Of a stretch of DNA of 64,000 nt, positions 36,236-44,058 are shown piece by piece. Position 1 is the first letter of the stretch; every line of letters begins with the position of its first letter. Source of the DNA: CBFHTC01 sp965658815. Lineage in GTDB: Bacteria > Pseudomonadota > Alphaproteobacteria > Rickettsiales > Rickettsiaceae. The stretch is taken from positions 1 through 64,000 of the forward strand of contig CBFHTC010000002.1 of assembly GCA_965658815.1 (NCBI GenBank), in the 5' to 3' direction. A program made the position numbers and the translations under genes. The notes beneath the pieces were generated by a model. It did no database searches. It was not told the origin of the DNA and saw only the letters and a list, made by a program, of their open reading frames with translations.

Positions 36236-36619
36236 TTACTCTTCCGTTTCAATGATGTGGATGATGAACTCTTGTATGTTTTTTAAAATATTAATTTCAA
36301 TTTGTTCTTCATTTATGTTAAGTGTTATTAATAAAGTTTTTAAATCTTCGCCTTTTGCGTGATCGCTAGCGTAGCAAATATATTGTATTATATTTTTTTT
36401 ATTTTTTAATGATGTGATTTGAAGAAATATATAAAAAAGGTCCGATGATTTCATTGTGGTTTTTTTAGTTTGAATATTTGTCCTATCACCCCCAATCACT
36501 GGAGGTTCTTCTTCTTTTTTAGTGATATTTGCTCTATTGATATATTGGTAAGAAGTAATAATAATAATTGCAATACAAAAAATATAAAAAGATCTTTTTA
36601 AAAACATTTTTAAGTTCAT
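36236..36619 (-). CDS. Hypothetical membrane-anchored protein
   Basis: 127 residues, not recognised. There is one N-terminal hydrophobic helix (SFYIFCIAIIIITSYQYI) with positive residues before it, then a polar linker with PPVIGGD, then a helical acidic domain ending in IIETEE. The topology predicts an inner-membrane protein with its domain on the periplasmic side. It is upstream of and probably cotranscribed with mnmA. Confidence 0.6.
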   Translation of the reverse strand: MNLKMFLKRSFYIFCIAIIIITSYQYINRANITKKEEEPPVIGGDRTNIQTKKTTMKSSDLFYIFLQITSLKNKKNIIQYICYASDHAKGEDLKTLLITLNINEEQIEINILKNIQEFIIHIIETEE

Positions 36620-36717
36620 TGTTTTATTTTTTTGTTCAGTTTTGAGTATTATATTATATTTTTTTCTTTTTGTAGCATATTATATGCTTTTTTCATAAAA
36701 ATTTATGAGGCGCCTTG

Positions 36718-36746
36718 TTGATTTTTAAATTTATATAGTTTATAAT
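36718..36746 (+). promoter_or_regulatory. Predicted promoter of rplU-rpmA-nfu
   Basis: TTGATT, 17-bp spacer, TATAAT; the -10 box ends 23 nt before the rplU ATG. The short leader has no Shine-Dalgarno sequence. Confidence 0.65.
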
Positions 36747-36769
36747 ATGTTGAAAATTACGTTAGTAAT

Positions 36770-37063
36770 ATGAAATATTTAGTGAAAATAGCAAATAATC
36801 AATATTTGCTTGAAAAAGGTAAAAGGTTTTCTATAGATAAAATTTCTAATTTAGAATTAAATGACTCTTTTGATATAAAAGATATTTTGTTGTCTTATGA
36901 TGACGCAGGAAAAATAGTTTTTGATGCAAAAGGTGTTTTAAAAGCAAAAGTGGAAAAAATATATCGAGAAAAAAAAATTATTGTTTTTAAAAAAAGAAGA
37001 AGAAAAGATTCTCAAAGAAAACAAGGTCACAGACAATATAAAATGTTAATTTCAATTAATTGA
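36770..37063 (+). CDS. rplU: Large ribosomal subunit protein bL21
   Basis: 97 residues. L21 features are visible: YLVKIANNQYLLEKGKRFSID near the start, and the basic C-terminal KKRRRKDSQRKQGHRQYKMLISI. It is first in the standard rplU-rpmA pair, 10 bp before rpmA. Confidence 0.95.
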   Translation: MKYLVKIANNQYLLEKGKRFSIDKISNLELNDSFDIKDILLSYDDAGKIVFDAKGVLKAKVEKIYREKKIIVFKKRRRKDSQRKQGHRQYKMLISIN

Positions 37064-37073
37064 GGTAAATGAT

Positions 37074-37346
37074 ATGGCACAAAAGAAACAGGGTGGAAGT
37101 ACCAAAAATGGTGGAGATTCCGCCGGGAGACGACTGGGGTTTAAGAAATTTTCAGATCAGTCCGTTAAAGCTGGAGACATAATACTTCGTCAGAGAGGTA
37201 CTAAATTTTTAGCAGGAAGAGGGGTTAAGATGGGTAAAGACCATACTTTATATAGTGTTGAGGAAGGCGTTGTGCATTTTTGCAGAGCTAGTTCTTTAAA
37301 TCGTAAAGATAAAAAAATGGTAAACGTTGTCAATAGAGCTTCTTGA
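37074..37346 (+). CDS. rpmA: Large ribosomal subunit protein bL27
   Basis: 90 residues. The N-terminus AQKKQGGSTKNGGDSAGRRLG and the following DQSVKAGDIILRQRGTKFLAG are canonical L27. The N-terminal tail reaches the peptidyl-transferase centre. A good GAGGT Shine-Dalgarno precedes the ATG. Its end overlaps the following nfu frame by 20 bp. Confidence 0.98.
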   Translation: MAQKKQGGSTKNGGDSAGRRLGFKKFSDQSVKAGDIILRQRGTKFLAGRGVKMGKDHTLYSVEEGVVHFCRASSLNRKDKKMVNVVNRAS

Positions 37347-38193
37347 TACCTTTAGTGATAATACAAAAATATTTTTACTAAATCTTAAAGATAAAAAATT
37401 TGTTAAATCTGAGTTTTTTAGTCAAGACAATTTGAATAAATCTTTTTTTGCTGAAAGTATTTTACAGGATTCTCTTGTATCTTCTATTTTGATAAACTCC
37501 TCTTTTATATCCCTTACAAAAAAGGAGTCGGCAAAATGGATCTACGTTTTAGATAATGTCTTTATCGCTATAGATAGAGCTATTCAGTCCCAATTGTCTT
37601 TATTTACAAAGTCGGTGAATAATGATTTATTCATTTTTGATATTGAAAAAAATGTCTTGACTTTTTCTTTTAACAGTATTGTGAACCTTAAAGGTTATGA
37701 TATATTCTTTGATAACACTTTAGAGTCTGATCTTGTTAACGATTTATTTAAAACCAACTTTGTTGAAAGGGTTATTTTTTTTGAAAAACGTATTTCATGT
37801 GTAATTAAGGGAGATATATCTGATCTTAATAAAGCTATATTTGCTTTAGAGAATCTCGTCTTCAATCATTTTAATGCAAGGTTAGGATTTTATAATGATA
37901 TGATTTATACATCTTATGATATCGTTGTCAGTGAGGCCGATGTCGTAGTTCAAAAACGAAAATTTGATGAAAAAGAAAAAGCTATTATTGAAATTATGCA
38001 AGAAGAGATTTTGCCTTCTGTTGTTCAAGATGGAGGAGATGTGAAATTTATTAAATTTGAAAATAATATAGTGCATATTCAGCTCGATGGAGCTTGTTCT
38101 GGATGCTCTTTGTCTAGCAGTGATTTACAGGGGCAGATTGAAAAATTATTAAAATTTTATTTTACAGATGTTCAAAAGGTTGTTTTTAGTTAA
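37327..38193 (+). CDS. NfuA/NFU1-type Fe-S carrier with apparent duplicated N-domain
   Basis: 288 residues; alphaproteobacterial NFU1 proteins are usually about 185. The C-terminal NifU domain (about 215-285) has LPSVVQDGGDVKFIKF and the cluster-binding CSGCS (C257, C260). The N-terminal Nfu domain appears twice: residues about 8-90 (FFAESILQDSLVSSILIN, ISLTKKESAKWIYV) and about 108-182 (NVLTFSFNSIVNLKGYDIFF, DLFKTNFVERVIFFEKRISC). It transfers Fe-S clusters to target enzymes. The start is TTG at 37327, overlapping rpmA; the start and the duplication are my inference. Confidence 0.85.
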   Translation: MSIELLDTFSDNTKIFLLNLKDKKFVKSEFFSQDNLNKSFFAESILQDSLVSSILINSSFISLTKKESAKWIYVLDNVFIAIDRAIQSQLSLFTKSVNNDLFIFDIEKNVLTFSFNSIVNLKGYDIFFDNTLESDLVNDLFKTNFVERVIFFEKRISCVIKGDISDLNKAIFALENLVFNHFNARLGFYNDMIYTSYDIVVSEADVVVQKRKFDEKEKAIIEIMQEEILPSVVQDGGDVKFIKFENNIVHIQLDGACSGCSLSSSDLQGQIEKLLKFYFTDVQKVVFS

Positions 38194-38225
38194 ATATCTT
38201 ATATGGAAAATTTTTTCAAAAGATG

Positions 38226-38254
38226 TTGCAATTAATATTATACTATGTTAATAT
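38226..38254 (+). promoter_or_regulatory. Predicted promoter of the 38277 gene
   Basis: TTGCAA, 17-bp spacer, TAATAT; the -10 box ends 22 nt before the ATG at 38277. Confidence 0.5.
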
Positions 38255-38276
38255 ATTAATATATAGTTACTGAAAA

Positions 38277-38870
38277 ATGAGTTTTCCTAAGTTGATATTT
38301 TTTTTGCTTTGTCTATATTCAAATGCTGTTGATTTAAAGAAAGATAGTGTTTTTAGATCAGAATTTACTCGTAATAAAGTTTTAAAGTATAAAAAATTTA
38401 TAGATTTTCAATATAAATCTATGTCTTTTTATCAAAGAATAAAAGATCGAAGTTTTGTAGAGATGAAACGGCAAAACTCTTCGGATTCATCGATTATTAC
38501 TAGTTTCTTAGTCGCTAATTTGTACGCTAAATTTAGTTATGATAAATATCTTCATTTACTAAACAGTAATGGGGAACTTCAGGCTATTAAAAAGGAATTT
38601 GATATAAGAAATAATGATTCATATACCTGCGCTGTCTATAAAAATAATAAACGAATCAAGAATTATGACAGAAGAAAGCTGCAGAGGGTTGAAACTTTTC
38701 ATCAGGATAATATTAAAGCGATGTTGTATTTGAGTAGGGTGAATGTTATGTATGAAAATCATAACTTCTTGTATTTAGGTATCAGAAAAGTAACAAACAC
38801 TCCAGATGAGGATGATATAAAAAAAAATCAAGCTTTGTTGCTTTACTTTGTACAGCAAAAAATTTTATAA
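38277..38870 (+). CDS. Hypothetical secreted protein
   Basis: 197 residues, no family recognised. The N-terminus (FPKLIFFLLCLYSNAV) looks like a signal peptide with cleavage near residue 18. The rest is basic, Tyr/Asn-rich and mainly helical, with one mature-region Cys (near residue 121). It has its own promoter and stands between nfu and the acyl carrier protein gene. It could be a periplasmic or exported protein; function unknown. Confidence 0.6.
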   Translation: MSFPKLIFFLLCLYSNAVDLKKDSVFRSEFTRNKVLKYKKFIDFQYKSMSFYQRIKDRSFVEMKRQNSSDSSIITSFLVANLYAKFSYDKYLHLLNSNGELQAIKKEFDIRNNDSYTCAVYKNNKRIKNYDRRKLQRVETFHQDNIKAMLYLSRVNVMYENHNFLYLGIRKVTNTPDEDDIKKNQALLLYFVQQKIL

Positions 38871-38887
38871 TAAATCTATAAAATATA

Positions 38888-38916
38888 TTGACTTACAATA
38901 AATAGGTTTGTATTAT
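38888..38916 (+). promoter_or_regulatory. Predicted promoter of the acyl carrier protein gene
   Basis: TTGACT, 17-bp spacer, TATTAT; the -10 box ends 21 nt before the ATG at 38938. Confidence 0.6.
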
Positions 38917-38937
38917 GAATTATAATCAATTAAAATC

Positions 38938-39183
38938 ATGACTCTAAGCTACCATAAAGCGGTTAAAGAAATTATAGGAAAAATTATAAATAAACCTGCT
39001 GATGACATTGATATCAATAAATCACTAAACGAATTAGGAGTTGATTCCATAGAGGCGACTGATATTATTACGAAAATAGAACAGAAATTTGATATATTAA
39101 TAGAAACTGATGAGGCTAATGCTATGTTGAACAAAAAAGTTATTGATGTCATTCAAGAGCTTCAAGGCCGTGTCTCAAAATAA
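38938..39183 (+). CDS. acpP: Acyl carrier protein
   Basis: 81 residues, acidic, four-helix pattern. The phosphopantetheine site is NELGVDSIEATDII with Ser37; the usual sequence is DSL, here DSI. It carries acyl chains in fatty acid or lipid synthesis. Unlike the common fabG-acpP-fabF cluster it stands alone with its own promoter, immediately before ftsZ, so it could also be a specialised second ACP. Confidence 0.88.
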   Translation: MTLSYHKAVKEIIGKIINKPADDIDINKSLNELGVDSIEATDIITKIEQKFDILIETDEANAMLNKKVIDVIQELQGRVSK

Positions 39184-39226
39184 TTTTATATACCTGTAAA
39201 AAAAAATAAAAAAATATATTTTTGAG

Positions 39227-39255
39227 TTGACTTTTTGATTTTTTTAGAGTAATAT
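39227..39255 (+). promoter_or_regulatory. Predicted promoter of ftsZ
   Basis: TTGACT, 17-bp spacer, TAATAT; the -10 box ends 22 nt before the ftsZ ATG, whose short leader has no Shine-Dalgarno. Confidence 0.65.
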
Positions 39256-39277
39256 CTGTTAAACTAATAATTGTTAT

Positions 39278-40483
39278 ATGAATTTTAATAAAAACAATGT
39301 TTTGCCAACTATATCTGTTATTGGATTAGGTGGAGGTGGAGGAAACTCTGTGAACAGAATGTTTAGTAGTGATACTATGGGAGGAGTGAATTTTGTTGTG
39401 GCTAATACTGATATTCAAGCTTTAAATTTATCTTCTGTTGAAAACAAAATACAACTAGGGGTTAAGTTAACTAAAGGTCAGGGGGCTGGAGCAAATCCGG
39501 AGACTGGGCTTAAAGCTGCTGAAGAATCTGCTGATGAAATTAGAGAGCGTATATCTGGATCAGATATGTTGTTTATTTCAGCTGGTATGGGTGGAGGAAC
39601 TGGTAGTGGTTCTGTTCCGTTAGTCGCGCAAATAGCAAAAGAAATGGGCATCTTGACAGTTGCAGTTGTAACAACTCCCTTTTATTTTGAAGGAATGCCA
39701 AGACAAAGAATAGCAAAAAAAGCAATTACTGACTTGAAAAAATATTGTGAAACTGTAATAGTTATTCATAACCAAAACCTTCTTTCTATTTCCAATACTT
39801 CGACAAAATTACACGAAGCTTTTAAAGCGGTTGACGATATACTATATATGTCAGTTAGATCTATTGTTGATCTTGTTATTCAGCCTGGAATGATAAATTG
39901 TGATTTCGCTGATATAAGAAACACTATGAAAGCAAAAGGCAGAGCTATGATGGGTATTGGTCAGGCGATAGGTGAAAACAGAGCCTTGAGAGCCGCTCAA
40001 GCCGCTATTAATAATCCTTTATTAGACCACAGTTCTATTCAAGATTCTAAGTCTTTGTTAATTAATATTACTGGAGGTGACGATTTAACTTTACATGAGG
40101 TCGACGAAGCGGTTAACGAGGTTAAAAAGGCTATGAAAAATGATGAATGTGTTATTATATTTGGTTCAGTTTACGAAAAAAATGCAGACTTTATTCGAGT
40201 TTCTTTAGTTGCAACCGGTATCACCGATCCTGTAAAAGAAATTGAACTTGCTGGTGGATTAGGTAATATTACCTCTAACTCTAATCCTTTTGCTAGCTCT
40301 AGTTCATCTGGTTTATCTTATGCTGCATCGGAATCCAGACCTAGCTATACTAATCCTATGTGGCAAAGCTCTACTGAGTCTTCTAGTGCAAATTCCTCTT
40401 TATCAGAAAAGCAAAATAATTATAATTCAAATACTGATAACAGTGAATTAGATCTTCCGGCATTTTTGAGAAGAAGAAAGTAA
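39278..40483 (+). CDS. ftsZ: Cell division protein FtsZ
   Basis: 401 residues. The tubulin signature GGGTGSG is in ISAGMGGGTGSGSVPLVAQIAKE, the T7 synergy loop in MINCDFADIRN, with a Ser/Asn-rich linker (about 330-385) and the conserved C-terminal peptide DLPAFLRRRK that binds partner proteins. It polymerises into the division ring. It stands outside any dcw cluster (no ftsA or ftsQ) and is followed 1 bp later by rmuC. Confidence 0.99.
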   Translation: MNFNKNNVLPTISVIGLGGGGGNSVNRMFSSDTMGGVNFVVANTDIQALNLSSVENKIQLGVKLTKGQGAGANPETGLKAAEESADEIRERISGSDMLFISAGMGGGTGSGSVPLVAQIAKEMGILTVAVVTTPFYFEGMPRQRIAKKAITDLKKYCETVIVIHNQNLLSISNTSTKLHEAFKAVDDILYMSVRSIVDLVIQPGMINCDFADIRNTMKAKGRAMMGIGQAIGENRALRAAQAAINNPLLDHSSIQDSKSLLINITGGDDLTLHEVDEAVNEVKKAMKNDECVIIFGSVYEKNADFIRVSLVATGITDPVKEIELAGGLGNITSNSNPFASSSSSGLSYAASESRPSYTNPMWQSSTESSSANSSLSEKQNNYNSNTDNSELDLPAFLRRRK

Positions 40484-40484
40484 T

Positions 40485-41564
40485 ATGCTACTTCATTACA
40501 TTATACTACTTTTAATTATTATAAATTTATTTACTATATTTCACTTTACTAATAAATCATATTTTTTAACAAATCTTTATAATAAAGAAATTGAAAGTTT
40601 AAAAGAGCAGTTATATCAGAAAAATCTAATATTAGAAAATTTATATTCTTCAGATAAAATTAAAACTTTGGTTGATGTTATGAGTCAAAAGCTTATTACA
40701 AATTATGATAGAGAGAAAAAGGATTTAGAAAATAGATTTATTAATCATAATGAATTATTTGAAAAACAAATTTTTGATAAGGTCAAATCTCAGTTTAATG
40801 ATGTAAAAAATGATTTAAACAAACATAGCTCAATGTTATCGCTTTTAAACAAAGATGTTGCTAGCGCTCATGAGGTGAGACAAATGTTATTTCATCCGCA
40901 ACAAAGTGGAAAATTATCAGAAATTTCTTTAGCAAATATTTTATCAAACTCAGGCCTGGTAGAAAATATTGATTATAATTTGCAATATACTATCAAGACT
41001 TGGGAAGGCGATATATATCGTCCGGATGCGATTGTATTTTTGCCAAATAAAAGCACAATAATTATTGACGCAAAAGCATCGACTTTTTTTATGGATGGTA
41101 AAAAGTCTGCTAAATTAATTAAAGACCAAATTCGAGATTTAAAAAAAAAATTTTATAGTGAAAAGGTTTATGATATGAATTATGAATTTTCAAGTATTGT
41201 CACACTGCTTTATATTCCATCAGATAGTTTATTGGAAAGACTTTATAAAGAAGATCCTTCAATTATAAAAAATGCTAATGAAAGCAATATATTTATTGTT
41301 GGCCCTATATCATTAATTCATATGATCAGTCTTGCTCGTATTAGTATCTATAATAACAATAAAGCTGAAAATTTTGAAAAAATCTTTTTTGAACTAGATC
41401 TATTGATTTCAAATATTTTAATTAGTAAAAAAAGTATTTTAAAAATACATAATTCGATAAAAAATTTAAATAAAGATTATGATGATTTTGATAAATCATT
41501 TTTAAATAATGTTATATATCGTGCTGAAAAAATAAAAAACAATAAATTTTTAGATAAAAAATAA
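40485..41564 (+). CDS. rmuC: RmuC-family DNA recombination protein
   Basis: 359 residues. One N-terminal membrane helix, a coiled-coil region (about 25-130), then the RmuC nuclease-like core: GKLSEISLANILSNSGLVE, YRPDAIVFLPNKSTIIIDAKAS (D-x-K motif) and a helical end. RmuC limits DNA inversions and is a putative PD-(D/E)XK endonuclease. It directly follows ftsZ and is probably cotranscribed with it. Confidence 0.9.
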   Translation: MLLHYIILLLIIINLFTIFHFTNKSYFLTNLYNKEIESLKEQLYQKNLILENLYSSDKIKTLVDVMSQKLITNYDREKKDLENRFINHNELFEKQIFDKVKSQFNDVKNDLNKHSSMLSLLNKDVASAHEVRQMLFHPQQSGKLSEISLANILSNSGLVENIDYNLQYTIKTWEGDIYRPDAIVFLPNKSTIIIDAKASTFFMDGKKSAKLIKDQIRDLKKKFYSEKVYDMNYEFSSIVTLLYIPSDSLLERLYKEDPSIIKNANESNIFIVGPISLIHMISLARISIYNNNKAENFEKIFFELDLLISNILISKKSILKIHNSIKNLNKDYDDFDKSFLNNVIYRAEKIKNNKFLDKK

Positions 41565-41566
41565 TA

Positions 41567-42751
41567 TTAAAATATATTTTTTGAAACGCATTTTTTTAAT
41601 ATGCTTTTATTTGTTTTAGCAAATGTCACATCGCAATTTTCAAGCTTTTTATTATCAATATCTAAATAGGATAAATTTTGATTTGAAATATATTGACTGT
41701 TATTTAAATTACAAAGGAGTAACTTCATATCTTCTATAAGATTTGTATTTTTTTGCAAATAGCAATTAATAAATACTTTATCTTTATGCCTCGTATTTTG
41801 TATATTGGATTTTACAAAGTTTGTTTGAACGATGTCGCATGATTTAGTATCTTTAAAGTCAATATTGGATTTATATACACCGCATAATCTACAATCTAGC
41901 TCATGAATCTTGTTAGCTAAAAAAGAAGCTTTCTTAATATATGTTTTATATATTTCACAAAATTTATTAATATTATTATTGAATTTAAACTTTAAAATAA
42001 AGTTTTTAGTCAGGTATAACTCAGAAATATTGTTTTCTTCAAATGCTGACTGAGATATAAATGATTTATAAAACTTCAAAGCACTAAGATTATTTTTAAT
42101 AAATGATGTTAGGCTTACTTCGCAATGATTAAAGTTGCAGTAACCAAAAACATTTGTTTGAAATAAAATATTATTAGTTCTACATCCTGTAAATATAGCT
42201 TTATATAAAGTAGATCCAGTCATATTTAAATTATCAAATTCGCAGTATTGAAAGTTGCAGTTGATGATATTAGAGTTAGATAGGTTTGATCTCACGATTG
42301 AAAAATAAGAAATGTTGAATATATCATCCATAGTGATTGATAAGCTGCATTTTTCAATATATAATTTATATATAATATTATTATTCCATTTGTTTAAGAT
42401 ATTTGAGTTATATACTTTAATATTTTGTAAGTAAGAATTATTGATGTGAGAATCTAAGTTAGAGTTAAAAATCGTTGAGTGAATTAATTTACTATTATAT
42501 ATTTTTTTTGGAAGTATTGTTTTATTAAAACCGCAATAGCTTATATGAGCGTTATCTAATATTAATTCGGATAGATCAGATTGATCAAATTCACAATTAA
42601 AAAATGTTTGAGATGTAGGTTGATGAGAGTATATTTTACATTTTATAAATTTGCAATTGGTATAAGGTTCTTTCATTTCTATTTTTTTGTTTTCAAAAGT
42701 CATATCTTGTGCACTAAAGGCATAAAAAATAATAAATATCAAATACTTCAT
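41567..42751 (-). CDS. Secreted pentapeptide-repeat-like protein
   Basis: 394 residues. A 14-15 residue signal peptide (MKYLIFIIFYAFSA) is followed by about 350 residues with the roughly five-residue periodicity of a right-handed quadrilateral beta-helix, for example NCNFQYCEFDNLNMTGSTLY and FGYCNFNHCEVSLTSF. The repeats are imperfect, with Cys or Phe at the central position and Asn/Ser between. About 20 cysteines in a predicted exported protein is striking. It is a candidate surface or secreted protein; no enzymatic motif is visible. It ends 2 bp from convergent rmuC. Confidence 0.75.
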   Translation of the reverse strand: MKYLIFIIFYAFSAQDMTFENKKIEMKEPYTNCKFIKCKIYSHQPTSQTFFNCEFDQSDLSELILDNAHISYCGFNKTILPKKIYNSKLIHSTIFNSNLDSHINNSYLQNIKVYNSNILNKWNNNIIYKLYIEKCSLSITMDDIFNISYFSIVRSNLSNSNIINCNFQYCEFDNLNMTGSTLYKAIFTGCRTNNILFQTNVFGYCNFNHCEVSLTSFIKNNLSALKFYKSFISQSAFEENNISELYLTKNFILKFKFNNNINKFCEIYKTYIKKASFLANKIHELDCRLCGVYKSNIDFKDTKSCDIVQTNFVKSNIQNTRHKDKVFINCYLQKNTNLIEDMKLLLCNLNNSQYISNQNLSYLDIDNKKLENCDVTFAKTNKSILKKCVSKNIF

Positions 42752-42811
42752 AATGCTATTTTATAATGTTTTTCTTTTTTTACAAAGAAATATCAATAAT
42801 TATAAGAATGT

Positions 42812-42840
42812 TTGCAATTTAGTATAATATATGGTATATT
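42812..42840 (+). promoter_or_regulatory. Predicted promoter of tRNA-Thr
   Basis: TTGCAA, 17-bp spacer, TATATT, ending 12 nt before the tRNA. Confidence 0.55.
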
Positions 42841-42852
42841 AAAATTGCTTAA

Positions 42853-42924
42853 GCTCTTGTGGCACAGTGGCAGCGCGTTTCCTTGGTAAGGAAAAGGCCA
42901 GGAGTTCGATTCTCCTCTAGAGCA
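42853..42924 (+). tRNA. tRNA-Thr (anticodon GGT)
   Basis: Acceptor GCTCTTG/CTAGAGC (one T-T mismatch), anticodon stem TTTCC/GGAAA around loop TTGGTAA, T arm AGGAG/CTCCT around TTCGATT. CCA is not encoded. Confidence 0.95.
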
Positions 42925-42966
42925 GAGAGATATTAATATATTTATTTAAAATTTTAATTTACAAAA

Positions 42967-43080
42967 ATAGGACCTTAGAGCATAAAGAATTTGTGCGAAT
43001 AAGAATAGGATCTTAGGGCATAAAGAATTTGTGCGAATAAGAATAGGATCTTAGAGCATAAAGAATTTGTGCGAATAAGA
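42967..43080. repeat. Three 38-bp tandem repeats containing the tRNA-Leu 3' end
   Basis: Units at 42967-43004, 43005-43042 and 43043-43080 differ by only one or two bases. Each ends in GTGCGAATAAGA, which in the third copy is the acceptor 3' strand of the minus-strand tRNA-Leu. The two outer units are partial copies of the tRNA 3' end plus its downstream flank. Confidence 0.9.
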
Positions 43081-43152
43081 AGACTCGAACTTCCACGTCT
43101 AAAAGACACAGCGCCCTCAACACTGAGCGTCTACCAATTTCGCCATATTCGC
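43070..43152 (-). tRNA. tRNA-Leu (anticodon GAG)
   Basis: Acceptor GCGAATA pairs with TATTCGC; the anticodon stem CAGTG/CGCTG encloses TTGAGGG (GAG); a variable arm is present (class II). CCA is not encoded. Its 3' end is embedded in the 38-bp repeat array. Confidence 0.94.
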
Positions 43153-43163
43153 TTTACATTTTT

Positions 43164-43192
43164 ATATTACAAATAAACAGATCAGTTGTCAA
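43164..43192 (-). promoter_or_regulatory. Predicted promoter of tRNA-Leu
   Basis: Minus strand TTGACA, 17-bp spacer, TAATAT, overlapping the stop codon of the nusB-like gene. Confidence 0.6.
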
Positions 43193-43782
43193 GTTTCTTT
43201 TAAAATTAAATCAAGTATTGCATGAAATAAATCAATTTCAGATTTTGAAAAACCAAAGCTCGCGATTATATCAACATATACTTGCATTAAAATTGAAGAA
43301 TGAGTTTTTAAACTTTTTTGTTCATTAATGGCAGTATGAAATGCGGCTATAAATATCGGCGATAATTTAGTTGAACTGATATATAAATATTTATCAATTG
43401 TGGCTTGATTCGTTTTATAGTTTTCTTGAAAGTAATTTGTCAAGGTGTCTAACATGGTTCTATTGATTTTATAAGTCAAGTAAAAGTCTTTATCGATTTC
43501 TGTGTTTTTTTTAAATCCATATATATCATTTAAATATTGTCGAACAAAATCTTTTGTCGTTATAATATCTTTCTCATGCAATAAATGAATATATAAAGCT
43601 TGAATCGCGCATAATCTTGTTATGGCCTTTGAGGAAAGCTTAATTGCATTTAATGAATTATCAGTTTTTAAGTTCTCTGATGTATTTTCATTATATACTT
43701 TAGTGTTCTCATTGGATTGATTTACGATATCTGGTTTATCCTCGTTTATTTGATTATTATCTTCTTTTATCAATGTTGTCAT
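43189..43782 (-). CDS. nusB: NusB-like transcription antitermination factor
   Basis: About 197 residues. After a polar, Asn-rich extension of 45-50 residues comes a NusB-like helical fold: SSKAITRLCAIQALYIHLLHE at the start and LMQVYVDIIASFGFSKSEIDLFHAILDLILKE at the end. NusB binds boxA RNA in rRNA operons with NusE/S10. The frame is open to 43866, but the promoter at 43807-43835 lies inside that stretch, so I start at the ATG at 43782. The similarity is moderate. Confidence 0.65.
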   Translation of the reverse strand: MTTLIKEDNNQINEDKPDIVNQSNENTKVYNENTSENLKTDNSLNAIKLSSKAITRLCAIQALYIHLLHEKDIITTKDFVRQYLNDIYGFKKNTEIDKDFYLTYKINRTMLDTLTNYFQENYKTNQATIDKYLYISSTKLSPIFIAAFHTAINEQKSLKTHSSILMQVYVDIIASFGFSKSEIDLFHAILDLILKET

Positions 43783-43806
43783 TTTAAGAAAAAGGTCTAT
43801 AAAGTT

Positions 43807-43835
43807 ATTATATAACATAATATAAATAAAAACAA
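43807..43835 (-). promoter_or_regulatory. Predicted promoter of the nusB-like gene
   Basis: Minus strand TTGTTT, 17-bp spacer, TATAAT; the -10 box ends 24 nt before the ATG at 43782, which fixes the start. Confidence 0.5.
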
Positions 43836-43859
43836 ATAACATTTTTATAAATAATGGGC

Positions 43860-43888
43860 TTGACATAATAAATTTTTTTTATTATTAT
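43860..43888 (+). promoter_or_regulatory. Predicted promoter of tRNA-Asn
   Basis: TTGACA (perfect), 17-bp spacer, TATTAT, 9 nt before the tRNA. Readthrough into rpoB is possible. Confidence 0.65.
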
Positions 43889-43897
43889 TTGTCGTAA

Positions 43898-43972
43898 TCC
43901 TCAATAGCTCAGCGGTAGAGCATCTGACTGTTAATCAGAGGGTCGTAGGTTCGATCCCTACTTGAGGAGCCA
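43898..43972 (+). tRNA. tRNA-Asn (anticodon GTT), CCA encoded
   Basis: Acceptor TCCTCAA/TTGAGGA, anticodon stem TCTGA/TCAGA around loop CTGTTAA, T loop TTCGATC, discriminator G and encoded CCA. Confidence 0.97.
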
Positions 43973-44003
43973 AAAAAAATTTAAAAAAATTTTATAAATC
44001 CAC

Positions 44004-44032
44004 TTGCTTATTCATTTTTTTTGAGTTAAGAT
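44004..44032 (+). promoter_or_regulatory. Predicted promoter of rpoB-rpoC
   Basis: TTGCTT, 17-bp spacer, TAAGAT. The predicted start of transcription (about 44039) lies after the in-frame ATG at 44035 and 20 nt before the ATG at 44059, so translation must begin at 44059. Confidence 0.5.
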
Positions 44033-44058
44033 GTTTGTATCTTTACTACATTTGTTTT

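Noticed and set aside
42967..43080. CRISPR-like array
   Set aside because: The 38-bp units are directly adjacent with no spacers and contain tRNA-Leu sequence; no cas genes are present.
44035..44058. Earlier ATG for rpoB
   Set aside because: The -10 box ends at 44032, so the ATG at 44035 would lie before the predicted transcription start; the eight added residues are not RpoB-like.
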